A stretch of DNA of 64,000 nt from Erythroxylum novogranatense (GCA_029891385.1 CM057233.1:10419460-10483459); one strand, 5' to 3'. Positions 37,200-50,200 are shown, counted from the first letter of the stretch. Notes: generated by a model not told the origin, from the letters alone. Numbers and translations: made by a program.

Positions 37200-38000
37200 T
37201 TGCCAGTCTCGTCACAGTGTCTACTTCGTATACTTTAGACGGCTTATTAGTGGCTTATGCTCTAGCTAAGCACCATTGATAGTTATTCATGGCCACATCC
37301 TCGATCAACTTTTAGGCTGCTTTAAGTGTCTTATTATTTAGCGTCCCTCCATCTATAACATCAATTGACTACCAAGTATTTTGACTTGTCCCGTTATAGA
37401 AAGTTTGGATTTGCATCCACAGACATAATCTATAGTATGGGCATCATCAAAACATCTCCTTAAATCTCTCCCAAGTGTCGTATAATGATTCTCTTTTAGT
37501 TAGGAGTACAAAGAGATGTCATTTCTTAGTTTCGCAGTCTTCGTAAAAGGAAAATACCTCGGAAATTTTTTTTCTTCCACTTAATCCCAAGTGGTCAATG
37601 ACGAACGTGGCACAGAATTAAGCCACTACTTTGCTTTTCCTCTAAAAGAGAAAGGAAATAGACGCAGTCTGATGGTGCTACCATTTGCTCCATTTAGTTT
37701 AAAGGTATTGCAGATCTCTATGAAGTTATAGATGTGCACGTTAAGATTCTTGTCCCAGAGTTCATCAAATTGGACTGGCAGTTACACCATTTGAATGATG
37801 CTCAATTTGATCTTGAAATTGTTGACTTGTACAGTCGGCCTCAAGATGCTAGATTTTAAGTTAAGTCTGGCTTAGCATAGTCAAACATAGTTTGCAGTTA
37901 GTCGACCACATTGCACGATCCTTCGTGTTTGTGTGACCTTCCAAGTCCTCTATTCGACGATCTAGTTCAAACTCCCTAAGGTTTGTTCTATTATGATTCC
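37200..38000 (-). pseudogene. Gag region, Athila-type element, decayed
   Basis: In broken minus-strand frames near 37260-37500 these blocks are recognisable: LYDTWERFKEM, CPYYRLCLWMQIQTFYNG and KLIEDVAMNNYQW. They match the conserved Athila Gag order (YEAWERFK, QIxTFYNGL, ELLEEMASNNYQW). In-frame stops occur, for example after the ERFKEMF block. Confidence 0.75.
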
Positions 38001-38190
38001 TATGCACAGTTTTTTCTATCTCAAAATCTACATCAAATAAGTTTCTTAGTGTTACTCCGGGTCATAAATTGACCTAGAGTCTAGCCTAAACTAAGGAAAT
38101 AACCTAACTATCAAAAGCAGATTAAATAATGTAAAGTAAGAACAAATAAAGTAACGTAAAACAAAAAAATGACTAGGATAATAAAACTAA

Positions 38191-38298
38191 AGTGTTCCTA
38201 ATATCATTGTCCCCAACAACGATGTTAAAAACTTGATTAACTTAAGTGTTCCCAATATCACCGTCCCCAACAACGGCGTCAAAAACTTAATTAACTTA
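38191..38298 (-). repeat. 54-bp tandem duplication containing the Athila-type PBS
   Basis: 38191-38244 and 38245-38298 are two copies of a 54-bp unit. On the minus strand the copy next to the LTR reads TGACGCCGTTGTTGGGGA (38264-38281), close to the Asp-tRNA site TGGCGCCGTTGTCGGGGA. The second copy is more changed. Differences between the copies are mostly C/T or G/A. Confidence 0.85.
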
Positions 38299-39124
38299 AT
38301 TCACTTTAATTAATATTTAATACTGCAAGTGCATGGTGTAATTGTAGCTAGTACCTGTGAATACGAGTTGATCCTATAAGGACGGTGAGTATTAGTAATG
38401 GTCATTATTCTATTATCTAGCCTACGGGTTGATTATAGGTTTTGAATTTAAGAAACTAAAATTTAACAATTAAAGTAAACAAGCAACATGATTAAAACAA
38501 ATAATTAGCTAAGTCACTAAGTTATTTATCAATATCAAATGATTAGTATCTACGCGTCGAATCCCCCTAAAACCTTAATTGATTGATTATTTTTTATGTA
38601 ATTGTGTTATTGATTAGTTGGACCGCGGTAGGTAACCTTGAGTCTATTAACAACTAATCTTAAGTTTTCTAACCGAATTACTCAGGTTAAAACTTATAGG
38701 ATTGCATTTCTGTATTATGAATCCCTCTATTAGGTTTGACCTTAATATAGAAGATTTATATCATCCTATCTCTAGGATTGCAATCAACTATTTTTGATTA
38801 TCGTGGATCTATTCAACTAAGATTTCTCAATCACTAAGTACGAAATCATATTAAAGTCTAATAAATCAAATTAATATACAATCATAAAATAGATAATTGG
38901 ATTGCAACAATTAATCAATTCCATTGCATTCACAAAATAATCAAAAAATGTTAAAGTATTCAACTAGGGTTCACCTAGCCTAAATACTAACAAAAAAATA
39001 GCTATACATTAACAAACATAAAATCATATCCATATGCGGAAAAAAAAGCAGAATACATCAAAATCATAATTATAAATCTCCTAATTATTCTCTCTCATGT
39101 GTTATGACAATGTAGATGTCTTAT
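38299..39124 (-). repeat. Athila-type LTR, part next to the PBS
   Basis: It lies directly upstream (minus strand) of the primer site. It is homologous in reverse orientation to 15340-15620 and is cut at 39120-39124 by element C. The outer LTR end is inferred to lie near 54350. Confidence 0.7.
39120..39124. other. target site duplication of element C, left copy
   Basis: CTTAT directly before the LTR start TATTAG. The same five bases follow the 3' LTR at 50452-50456. Confidence 0.9.
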
Positions 39125-39473
39125 TATTAGCCCGAAATTTTTTATTTATTTATTTAATTAAGCATGATTAAGTTAATTAAGTTAATGTATTAATTACAAT
39201 TAACACTCAAGTATGTTAGCATTAAATATGATATGAATTAGAGTGACAATTAACGTGTTAGTTAGTAATTAATAAGTTAGCTTGTGACATTAATATGTTA
39301 GTTGAATTAAATGGGTTAGATTTGAATTTAATAAGTTAGTTAGGGCTTGGATAGAATAAATGGGCTTGATAGGATGATATGGGCTTAAGTGTAGGAGAAA
39401 TGAGGAGAAGGAGAAGGAATTAAGTGAAAATGGGCTTGGACTTGGAAAATGGGCTTAAGTAAGTGGATGGGAG

Positions 39474-39481
39474 TATAAAAG
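39474..39481 (+). promoter_or_regulatory. candidate TATA box in the 5' LTR of element C
   Basis: TATAAAAG about 350 bases into the LTR, conserved at 47578-47585 in the 3' LTR. A second TATAAAAAG is at 39636. LTR promoters drive the element's RNA; which site is used is not known. Confidence 0.55.
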
Positions 39482-41630
39482 AAGGAGGTTAAGTGAATTA
39501 GTAGGAGAGGAGAAGTGAGGAACGAAATTAGAAGAGGAGAGGAGAGAGTTACGGCAAAGTGAGGAGAAGAAGAAGAAGAAGAGAAGAAAGGTGGGATTTT
39601 CCAAGAGTTTGGGTAAGTTTTGATGAAAGTGCAAGTATAAAAAGGGTGGAAAACATCAAGAGCTTCATTTGAGCTAGGCATCTCATTGTGTTGTTGAGTT
39701 TCAAGGTAAGTCATGTTTTCCACTAGCTTGTTTTAGTTGGATTTTAGTTCAAAGACTTGGTTGTGGAATGGGTATTGTGAATATCAAGTTAATTTCTTGA
39801 AAGATGTTGTATGGGTTTGTTATTGAAGTTGAGTTAACTTTGAAATTTATATTTCCATGAAGTTGACCAAGGAGGAAGGATTGATCAGGTGGAAGAGCCC
39901 AATATAGCAAGGATTTAGCGATTTTAAGGTAGGTTCTTGTTTATCTTTAAGTTAGTAAGATTTGAATACTATGAATTAGTGAAATTAATGATTAATAGCT
40001 AACATAAATGAGCATTAATTGTGTGAGAATGCTAGTAATGTACATTTATGATTGCCATCTATGATTGTCATTTATGATTGCCTATAAGTGAAAATTATAG
40101 CAAATGGATGCCACTTACATGATTTGATATGATGATTGAGTTGTCTTGAGCAAATTAAATTGAATGCCTTGAATGCTATAGATTGCGTCAAAAGTCACTT
40201 TTATAATGCATGAAATTCGGCCGAAATTAAATGAATGGATGCATGAATGTCCATTTCAAAGATCGATCGACTAGATGAGATCGGTTTAGTTTAATACATG
40301 AATCTATGTTATGTGGGTAAGGTAGTCCATCAAGCATAGTCACGCCGACGTTGACCCAAAGATAGCCTTCTCCCACGCCCGATTGTGGCATAGGATGTTC
40401 CTTTTAGACTCTCAAAGATATGACTACACTTTGTAGCTCATCGATTTATGGACTTACCGAACCATCGCCTATGCATTACATGTCATTATGTGTTATCAGA
40501 TATTCAGCATTGAGGGCTGTGAAATTCATGTGAATTGTGATTGTGGAAAGTGATAAATTGTATAGAATTCATAATTGTGAAATTTGTAGTAGAAATTGCT
40601 AAAAGTATGCTTAATGAGATAGAATTCATTTATTAGCTTAAATATAAACTTGCTACCTCATCGAGCAATAGCTCACCCCTCCAGTCCCTCCCCATTCAGG
40701 TGAAGAGCGAGCACGAGGATGAGCATTAAAGGCAATACTCCAAGAATTGTGTTTTGTCACATTTAAAGTGGAATTTTGTAACAATGCTTTAGTTGCATTT
40801 TAGCAAAACAATGCATTTGATCATTTTGTAATTGGGCTTTAAATGCCCTCTAAAGCATTGTAAAATAGTATATTCGATTTTCAATGAAAATGTATGAATG
40901 ATGATGTTTTCAAATTGAGATATCCATAAATGCATGATAGGTTGGGTTAATGAATGAGAGGTGATAAATGATGCAATAGCTTGATGAATGCATTGATTAG
41001 CTTTGAGTTTGCGATAGTTGTTTAAGATCTATGTTTGTGTTGGATTGAGTTGATAGATGATTAAGAATGTGATTGTGTTAGCTGGTTATGGGTTGAGAAT
41101 GTCTAGAAAACTAAGAGTGTGTTGCTGCTTCCGAATGTAGAATTGTTGTGCGGTTATGGTCTAAATTGAAGAATTGGGTTAGGAATAAAATAGGAGGTCT
41201 TGTCAAAATTTCCTAAAATTTGGCAGTTCGCCTCAATATTAGACCCTCTTCGGGTTGGAATTAGATTAATAAATCTTCATGAGGAATGAAGAAGAAGATT
41301 AGAGCTTTCAAGGGTGTATAGTATGTCTCATTTGGATCTAGGGTTAAGAAGTTATGAGGATTAGAACACAACCGCTATTGTTCATTTAGCCATAGCAACT
41401 GTTACATAGGTATTAATGGAGCAAATGACCTTTGAGTGAATTTTACCTTATTAAATGATGGAGTTAGTTTTAGCATCCTTCATAAGATTTGTAGTTCAGC
41501 TTCTTACCTTTCCATAGAGGTATAGTATGCACAAATTGGAGCTAGGGATAAAAGTTATGAGTCTTGAAAGATGATGATTCCAAGTGGCCTTGAAAGAGAG
41601 GTTCAATGGTGGAAGGTGTTCCAGTCGACT

Positions 41631-41777
41631 AGGAGGGTTCCAGTCGACTGGAAGGTGTCCCAATCGACTACTCGGAGGGCGGAGAATATTTTCAGTAAGT
41701 TCCAATGATTGGAAATGTTTCAATGACTACAACCAAAAAATACCCATCCCAATGACTAGCATCTATTCCAGTCGACT
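41631..41777. repeat. CCAGTCGACT motif cluster in LTR C
   Basis: CAGTCGACT occurs at 41632, 41641 and 41769 and CAATCGACT at 41661. The core AGTCGACT is a perfect palindrome. The 3' LTR has the same cluster near 49744-49900, with some copies changed to CAATCGACT. Confidence 0.85.
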
Positions 41778-42333
41778 AGATCATTAGTCAAGTGTTTTGG
41801 GCTTGTTAGAGGACGAATTTGATTTTGTGGTCTTCATAAGAGTTGTAGATCTAGATGTCTATTTTCTAACCGTCCAAGAACGAAGTCATTCCGACATCTA
41901 TAGTGAAAGTTATGACATTTACGCCAAAACATGTTTGATAGGAGTCAAAACATGAACACGTTGAGTTTGTCGGGTCATAACTCCTTCGTCCGACCTCCAA
42001 ATGGGGTGAGGTTTGGACCATTAGCTTCATAAGACATGTATCTATCTCCCTACAAAATTAGTAACAATTGAATTTAAATTGAGGAAGTTTGCATTAAACG
42101 GAAGCAGAGTGACAGCTTAGGGTTTCGCAAGATTATGAGCACAAGGCTTCAGGATTACGATAATTAAGTGGTTGGGTCACGAGATCCGACATCTATGGTG
42201 TCCAAGCAAGTGTAATAAGTATGAGTCCCATGTAGTCGGGTCTCGGATCCAACAGTTGGGGTCCGGTCTCCGGGTCGGGTCCCGACATCAAAGCGATCGG
42301 AATCCGGTTCTCGGGACCGGGGCCCGACATCTG

Positions 42334-42345
42334 TGGTATCAAAGC
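42334..42345 (+). other. primer-binding site of element C
   Basis: TGGTATCAAAGC lies four bases after the LTR end, one base different from the iMet-type TGGTATCAGAGC of element A. Confidence 0.88.
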
Positions 42346-42555
42346 AATCCTAGGTTTATGATTTCCTAGGAACCCTAGTGGGTAGCCAAGGGTAGAGTCA
42401 GCATGCAGCATGGCATATCAACTCATTGCAGTGTTTTAAATAAGTCAGATGCATTGTTTTTAAATGAACCAGTGAATTGTTTTAAAAGTACTCAGCATGA
42501 TTTACACATGATTAAGCATGAACTAAAGTTCTAAATGATTTTTACATGAAGGAGT

Positions 42556-43818
42556 ATGCCGCCTCGAAGAAGAACTCGAGGAGCTCAAGCTCAAGCTCGA
42601 TCAGGCTCACAGAGGGGGAGTACAGATGAATCCCAGATTCCTCAGGATGCAGGGACTATCCCTGTATCAGATTCTGAGGCACCCAGTGTGCAACATGAAG
42701 TGCCTCAGCAGCCTCCTCCCATTCCTCAGGTGAATCCTATGGATCCACAATTTTTCCAGGCCTTCGCCCAGGCTTTCACCTATGCTATGGGCCAGGGCAG
42801 GCAAGCTCAGATGCCAGCTCCAGCAGAGAGGAGCGGGCAGTATGACAAGCTCCGGAAGTATGGAGCCGTCGACTTCAGCGGGACAACTAATCCCGAGGAA
42901 GCAGAAGCATGGCTCAGGAGGACCGAGAGGGTCCTGAAACAGATGAAGTGTTTAGAGGAAGAGAAGCTGGATTATGCAGTGAGCTTGCTGCAGGGAGATG
43001 CACTGTACTGGTGGGAGTCAGTGCCTCGCAGTCAGGCAGTACCATCAGAGTTGACCTGGAATGAGTTCTTGGAAGCCTTCAGGGGGAAGTACTTCTCAGA
43101 AGTTTATGTTCAAGAGAAGGTTCGAGAATTTCTGAGTCTCACATGAGAGGAGCCGACGGTGAGTGAGTATGAGTGAGGTTCACTAACTGTCTGTATGCAA
43201 AGAAACATTGTGGCTCTTGAAGTTGCCAAGTGCCGCAAGTTTGAAGCAGGGCTGCATTTGGGGATTAGAGAGAAGGTGGTGATCCATTGTTTCAGGGATT
43301 ACCAACAGTTGGTGAATGCAGCACTCCAGGCAGAAAAGCTGGAAAATATCAAGGCGGAGGTGAACAGAAAGAGAAAGAGCAGAGAGCAGACCTCCAGAAA
43401 GGGAGGGAGTGCTCAGGCATCTGAGAAGAGTGCCAGAACTCAGCATACTCAGAGTGGCATGGGCAGTAGTGGCCCTGCCATGAGTCAGCAGACCAGAGCA
43501 GTTTCTGAGCAGGTCTCCAGTGTAGGAGGCCCAGGAAAGCCATGGAAGGGCCAGTACCCTCAGTGTGGTCAGTGCGGGAAGTTTCATCCCGGAAAGTGTC
43601 TCAAGGGGTTTGGTGGCTGTTTCATATGTGGAGAAAAGAGTCATATGATGAAGGATTGTCCTCGAGGCGAGGCGGGAGGATCCAGCCTCAAGTTCAGAGG
43701 CCAAGAAAGACAAAGGGCAACTGCACGATGGATCGAGGTAGCGATTCGAGGTGACAGGAGGGCTAATCATTTGGCGAGCGAGGCTCGAGTCAAGCAACAG
43801 CTAGAGTGTTTGCTATGA
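42556..43818 (+). pseudogene. Gag of element C, one stop and small frameshifts
   Basis: The ATG at 42556 opens MPPRRRTRG. The N-terminal Gln/Pro-rich part leads to the Gag capsid domain with LLQGDALYWWESVP and NEFLEAFRGKYF. A TGA at 43144-43146 falls just after FLSLT. After compensating losses near 43165-43195 the same frame resumes at 43195 (AKCRKFEAGLHLGIREKV). It continues through a basic Ser/Gln-rich segment to zinc knuckles CGQCGKFHPGKC and CFICGEKSHMMKDC near 43560-43665, and stops at 43816-43818. It would make nucleocapsid but for these few lesions. Confidence 0.9.
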
Positions 43819-43846
43819 CCAGAGAGGAAGCAGTAGCTCTGAAGTT

Positions 43847-45730
43847 GTGACTGGTATGGCACAGTTATATGATTTCCCAGTTTATGTTTTGATAGACACT
43901 GGTTCAACTCATTCCTTTGTTGCTTCAAGTATGAATATGCATGCCATGAATTCTGAGATTTTAGACAATTTTCTGGTTGTTAGTACTCCTTTAGGGAGTA
44001 AGATGGTAATCAGTTCAGTATATAAAGATTGTGAGATCAGTATTGGTGGTGCTAGATTGGTAGTTGATTTACTACCTCTAGACCTTCAGGGGTTAGGCGT
44101 CATCCTAGGCATGGATACTATGGAGAAGTATAGAGTGAAGCTTGATTGTAGCCTGAAAGAAGCAGAGTTTGATCTGGGTGATGGTCAGAAGGTGATTTTC
44201 AGAGGGGATAGAAAGTTGCCAGTGCCAAAGATGATTTCAGCTTTATTAGCGGATAGCATGATGAGTCAGGGGTGTGAGGCTTACTTGGCTCATGTGGTAG
44301 ATTCAGCAGAAAATGTGGGAAGATTGGAGGATTTCATTGTAGTAAGGGAATTTCCTGAAGTATTTCCAGAGGAGTTGCCGGGGTTGCCGCCGGTGAGGGA
44401 AATTGAGTTCCAGATTGACTTGATTCCCGGAACCGCGCCAATCTCGATACCTCCGTACAGAATGGCTCCAGTTGAGTTGAGGGAGCTGAAAGAGCAGTTG
44501 CGGGAGTTGCTTGAGAAGCAATTCATCAGGCCGAGTTCCTCACCCTGGGGAGCTCCGGTTTTATTTGTTAAGAAGAAAGATGGCACATGGAGGATGTGCA
44601 TCGACTACCGAAAGCTCAACAAGGTGACAGTCAAGAATAAGTATCCGTTGCCACGGATAGATGATCTGTTTGATCAGCTGCAGGGAGCGATGGTCTTCTC
44701 TAAGATAGATCTCAGGTCAGGTTATCATCAACTCCGGATCAGGGAGTCTGATATTAACAAGACCGCATTCAGGACCCGTTATGGGCATTATGAGTTCAGG
44801 GTCATGCCCTTCGGGCTGACCAATGCTCCAAAGAATTTTTATGGACTGATGAACAGGGTATTCAGGAGTTCTTAGATCGGTTTGTCATTGTCTTCATAGA
44901 TGACATTCAGTCTATTCTAGAGATGAAGCGAGCATGAGCAAGACCTCGTAATAGTGTTGCAGAGATTGAGAGAGCAGAAGTTGTATGCCAAATTCAGTAA
45001 GTGTGAATTTTGGCTGCATGAAGTGGTGTTTTTAGGTCATGTGATTTCCAGCAGAGGAATTCATGTTGATCCAAGGAAAGTAGAGGCAGTAGTGAATTGG
45101 CAGGAGCCAAAGACAGTAAAAGAAGTCAGAAGTTTTCTGGGTTTAGCAGGATACTACAGAAGATTTGTAGAAGGATTCTCCTTAATAGCAGCTCCGATGA
45201 CCAAGCTGTTAAGGAAGAATCAGCAGTTCATATGGAGTGATGAGTGTCAGAATAGTTTTGAGGAGCTTAAGCAGAGGTTAACCAGTGCTCCAATCTTAGT
45301 ACTGCCCAGTGGAGATCAGGGTTATGCAGTTTACAGTGATGCATCGAGGAAGGGTCTAGGCTGTGTATTGATGCAGAATGACAAAGTAATAGCTTATGCA
45401 TCTCGGCAGTTGAAGCCTTATGAAATAAATTACCCTACTCATGACTTGGAGTTAGCAGCAGTAGTATTTGCCTTGAAGATATGGAGGCATTACTTGTATG
45501 GGGTTCAAACCAGAGTTTTTACAGACCACAAAAGCCTCAAGTACATTATGAGTCAGAAGGAGTTGAATCTGAGGCAGAGAAGGTGGTTAGAGCTAATTAA
45601 GGATTATGATCTGATGATAGAGTATCATCCAGGCAGGGCCAATGTAGTGGCAGATGCCTTAAGCAGAAAATCATCTATGGCATGTGTAATCGGTTTACTT
45701 GCCTCTGTTGGAGCGGATGGCAAAGCTTAA
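43847..45730 (+). pseudogene. Protease, RT and RNase H of element C
   Basis: A 342-codon frame (43847-44875) has the protease active site [14 protein letters not shown], then [15 protein letters not shown] and RT as far as [15 protein letters not shown] one-base change near 44860 shifts the frame, and indels at about 44905-44950 spoil the region holding the catalytic FIDDI. RT connection and RNase H are then intact in a 258-codon frame (44954-45730): [59 protein letters not shown]. Codon by codon it closely follows the matching part of element A. Confidence 0.92.
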
Positions 45731-47215
45731 GATCGTGTGAAGCGGGATCGGCCAGATTGCATTCTTGCTCGATTCGAGGTGAGACCTATCCTTGGGAGAA
45801 GGTCAAGGAGTTGCGAGGAGCAGGATGCGAATTAAATAAGCTCGAAGCGATATTCGAATGGCAAGCGATCGGGAATAATGTGAGAGATGACGGTCGATGG
45901 TAGTCGGAGCGATTGTGCATTAGAATGTTAAAGCGATTAAGGAGGAGATCATGGATGAGGCACAACGCGCCTTATTCCATGCATCCAGCGACACCGAATG
46001 TCAGAGACTTGAGAGAGCATTTCGGTGGAAGGGCATGAAGAAAGATGTAGCGAATTTGTGGAGCAGTGTTTAGTGTGTCGCCAAGTCAAGGTCGAACACC
46101 AAGCGCCTTCGAGATGTTATGACCATTGTCCATTCCGAATGGAAATGGCAGAGGATCACAATGGATTTCTGATGGGTTTGCCCAGACGGTTAAGCATGAT
46201 GCCATATGGATCATCGTTGATCGATTGACTAAGTCAACAGACTTTTAGCGATCAAGCGAGCAGATTATTTGAATGTGCTAGCCAAGAAGTATGTGGATGA
46301 AGTAGTCGGGTTGCATGGAGTGCCGACTCCATAGTATCCGATAGAGATCCCGATTCACGCCAGATTCGGGGTAGTTTGCAGGAGGCTCTAGGAACCAAGC
46401 TGAGCTTCAGTACAGCTTTCCATCCTCAGACAGATGGTCAGTCTGAGAGGACTATTCAGACATTAGAAGGGATGCTCAGGGCTTGTGCAATGGACTTCAA
46501 GGGAGCATGGGACGAGCATTTGCCGTTGGTCGAATTTGCTTACAACAATTGCACTACCATTGAGCATACAGATGGCTCCTTATGAAGCATTATATGGCAG
46601 AAAATGCAGAACTCCCATATGTTGGGATGAGGAAGGTGAGAGGCAGTTAGCAGGACCAGAGTTGGTCCAGATGACAGTGGATAAGGTTAGTCTGATCAGC
46701 AGAGGTCAAGGCACTCCAGACAGGATGAAGAGCTATCGCAGATCTTTGGTAGAAAGAAATGGAATATGCAGTAGGGATAAAGTGTTCCTCAAGACCTCCA
46801 TGGAAAGGGGTTATGAGATTTGGTAGAAAAGGAAGCTCTCATCCACGGTATATAGGTCCATATGAGATTATAGAAAGGATTGGACCGTTAGCATACTGAT
46901 TGGCATTGCCTCAGAGCTAGCTCAGATTCATGATGTTTTCATGTATCGATCTTGTCGAAGGTACAGACGATCCTTCTCACATCATTCAGACCTTAGAGGT
47001 CCAAATTTAGATGATGATCTCGGTATGAGGAAATGCCACCAGATCCTAGATAGTAAGGAGAAAGTCCTCGTAAACAAGGCAGTTCAATTTAGTAAAAGTC
47101 CCGTGGAGGAACCATGCGGTTGAAGAGGCAACGGGAACCATTGGATGCTATGAAGCAGAAGTATCCATACCTCTTCAATGAGTCAGGTAAGAATTTCGAG
47201 GACGAAATTTCTTAA
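45731..47215 (+). pseudogene. Integrase region of element C, dense small indels
   Basis: Integrase landmarks are all present but in constantly changing frames: the zinc-region QCLVCRQVKVEHQAPS near 46067, the DFLMGLP-like stretch near 46165, AFHPQTDGQSERTIQTLEG and EFAYNN in 46376-46585, and a chromodomain-like end near 47100-47160. Compared with element A, losses or gains of one to three bases occur every few tens of bases. The segment just upstream has 258 uninterrupted codons. It is non-functional as read. Confidence 0.85.
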
Positions 47216-47227
47216 GGGGGGGAGAAA
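47214..47227 (+). other. polypurine tract of element C
   Basis: AAGGGGGGGAGAAA directly precedes the 3' LTR start, like the tract of element A. Confidence 0.88.
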
Positions 47228-50200
47228 TATTAGCCTCGAAATTTTTTATTTATTTATTTAATTAAGCATGATTAAGTTAATTAAGTTAATGTATTAATTA
47301 CAATTAACACTCAAGTATGTTAGCATTAAATATGATATGAATTAGAGTGACAATTAACGTGTTAGTTAGTAATTAATAAGTTAGCTTGTGACATTAATAT
47401 GTTAGTTGAATTAAATGGGTTAGATTTGAATTTAATAAGTTAGTTAGGGCTTGGATAGAATAAATGGGCTTGATAGGATGATATGGGCTTAAGTGTAGGA
47501 GAAATGAGGAGAAGGAGAAGGAATTAAGTGAAAATGGGCTTGGACTTGGAAAATGGGCTTAAGTAAGTGGATGGGAGTATAAAAGAAGGGAGGTTAAGTG
47601 AATTAGTAGGAGAGGAGAAGTGAGGAACGAAATTAGAAGAGGAGAGGAGAGAGTTACTGCAAAGTGAGGAGAAGAAGAAGAAGAAGAGAAGAAAGGTGGG
47701 ATTTTCCAAGAGTTTGGGTAAGTTTTTGATGAAAGTGCAAGTATAAAAAAGGGTGGAAAACATCAAGAGCTTCATTTTGAGCTAGGCATCTCATTGTGTT
47801 GTTGAGTTTCAAGGTAAGTCATGTTTTCCACTAGCTTGTTTTAGTTGGATTTTAGTTCAAAGACTTGGTTGTGGAATGGGTATTGTGAATATCAAGTTAA
47901 TTTCTTGAAAGATGTTGTATGGGTTTGTTATTGAAGTTGAGTTAACTTTGAAATTTATATTTCCATGAAGTTGACCAAGGAGGAAGGATTGATCAGGTGG
48001 AAGAGCCCAATATAGCAAGGATTTAGCGATTTTAAGGTAGGTTCTTGTTTATCTTTAAGTTAGTAAGATTTGAATACTATGAATTAGTGAAATTAATGAT
48101 TAATAGCTAACATAAATGAGCATTAATTGTGTGAGAATGCTAGTAATGTACATTTATGATTGCCATCTATGATTGTCATTTATGATTGCCTATAAGTGAA
48201 AATTATAGCAAATGGATGCCACTTACATGATTTGATATGATGATTGAGTTGTCTTGAGCAAATTAAATTGAATGCCTTGAATGCTATAGATTGCGTCAAA
48301 AGTCACTTTTATAATGCATGAAATTCAGTTTTGAAATTAAATGAATGGATGCATGAATGTCCATTTCAAAGATCGATCACTAGATGAGATCGGTTTAGTT
48401 TAATACATGAATCTATGTTATGTGGGTAAGGTAGTCCATCGGCAGATAGTCACGCCGACGTTGACCCAAAGATAGCCTTCTCCGGCTGCCCGATTGTGGC
48501 ATAGGATGTTCCTTTTAGACTCTCAAAGATATGACTACACTTGTAGCTCATCGATTTATGGACTTACCGAACCATCGCCTATGCATTACATGTCGGTTAT
48601 GTGTTATCAAGATATTCAGCATTGAGGGCTGTGAAATTCATGTGAATTGTGATTGTGGAAAGTGATAAATTGTATAGAATTCATAATTGTGAAATTTGTA
48701 GTAGAAATTGCTAAAAGTATGCTTAATGAGATAGAATTCAGTTTATTAGCTTAAATATAAACTTGCTACCTACTGAGCAATAGCTCACCCCCTCCAGTCC
48801 CTCCCCATTCAGGTGAAGAGCGCGAGCACGAGGATGAGCATTAAAGGGCAATACTCCAAGAATTGTGTTTTGTCACATTTAAAGTGGAATTTTTGTAACA
48901 ATGCTTTAGTTGCATTTTAGCAAAACAATGCATTTGATCATTTTGTAATTGGGCTTTAAATGCCCTCTAAAGCATTGTAAAATAGTATATTCGATTTTCA
49001 ATGAAAATGTATGAATGATGATGTTTTCAAATTGAGATATCCATAAATGCATGATAGGTTGGGTTAATGAATGAGAGGTGATAAATGATGCAATAGCTTG
49101 ATGAATGCATTGATTAGCTTTGAGTTTGCGATAGTTGTTTAAGATCTATGTTTGTGTTGGATTGAGTTGATAGATGATTAAGAATGTGATTGTGTTAGCT
49201 GGTTATGGGTTGAGAATGTCTAGAAAACTAAGAGTGTGTTGCTGCTTCCGAATGTAGAATTGTTATGCGGGTTATGGTCTAAATTGAAGAATTGGGTTAG
49301 GAATAAAATAGGGAGGTCTTGTCAAAATTTCCTAAAATTTGGCAAGATTACTCAATATTAGACCCTCTTCGGGTTGGAATTAGATTAATAAATCTTCATG
49401 AGGAATGAAGAAGAAGATTAGAGCTTTCCAAGGGTGTATAGTATGTCTCATTTGGATCTAGGGTTAAGAAGTTATGAGGATTAGAACACAACCAGTTATT
49501 GTTCATTTAGCCATAGCAATCATTACATAGGTATTAATGGAGCAAAGTGACCTTTGAGTGAATTTTACCTTATTAAATGATGGAGTTAGTTTTAGCATCC
49601 TTCATAAGATTTGTAGTTCAGCTTCTTACCTTTCCATAGAGGTATAGTATGCACAAATTGGAGCTAGGGATAAAAGTTATGAGTCTTGAAGATGATGATT
49701 CCAAGTGGCCTTGAAAGAGAGGTTCAATGATTGGAAGGTGTTCCAGTCGACTAGGAGGTTCCAATCGACTGGAAGGTGTCCCATCGACTACTCGGAGGGC
49801 GGAGAATATTTCGTAAGTTCCAATGATTGGAAATGTTTCGAATGACTACAACCAAAGAAATACCCATCCCAATCGACTAGCATCTATTCCAATCGACTAG
49901 GATCATTAGTCAAGTGTTTTGGGCTTGTTAGAGGACGAATTTGATTTTGTGGTCTTCATAAGAGTTGTAGATCTAGATGTCTATTTTCTAACCGTCCAAG
50001 AACGAAGTCATTCCGACATCTATAGTGAAAGTTATGACATTTACGCCAAAACATGTTTGATAGGAGTCAAAACATGAACACGTTGAGTTTGTCGGGTCAT
50101 AACTCCTTCGTCCGACCTCCAAATGGGGTGAGGTTTGGACCATTAGCTTCATAAGACATGTATCTATCTCCCTACAAAATTAGTAACAATTGAATTTAAA

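Larger units (their letters stand above)
35721..39124 (-). mobile_element. Athila-type gypsy element: LTR, PBS, gag and protease fragment
   Basis: On the minus strand the order is LTR (from beyond 39124 down to about 38299), a duplicated primer-site segment, decayed gag (about 37200-38000) and protease (36312-35875). The Asp-tRNA-type primer site and the protease sequence are typical of the Athila/Tat group. RT, RNase H and integrase are missing. The LTR appears to continue at 50457-50539 and 53949 to about 54350, after removal of element C and the solo LTR. Confidence 0.8.
39125..42329 (+). repeat. 5' LTR of element C (3,205 bp)
   Basis: It runs from TATTAGCCCGAAA to GGGGCCCGACA and repeats at 47228-50451. 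It carries TATA-like sites (39474, 39636), a GAA/GAG-rich tract (39560-39585) and a cluster of CCAGTCGACT motifs (41631-41777). Confidence 0.95.

Noticed and set aside
39385..39723. 112-codon minus-strand ORF in LTR C, with a like frame in the 3' LTR (47524-47775)
   Set aside because: It reads a GAA/GAG-rich LTR tract backwards into Ser/Pro/Leu-rich peptide. The two LTR copies disagree in frame.
43183..43797. 204-codon minus-strand ORF
   Set aside because: Antisense to Gag of element C, where the sense frame has the capsid and zinc-knuckle motifs.
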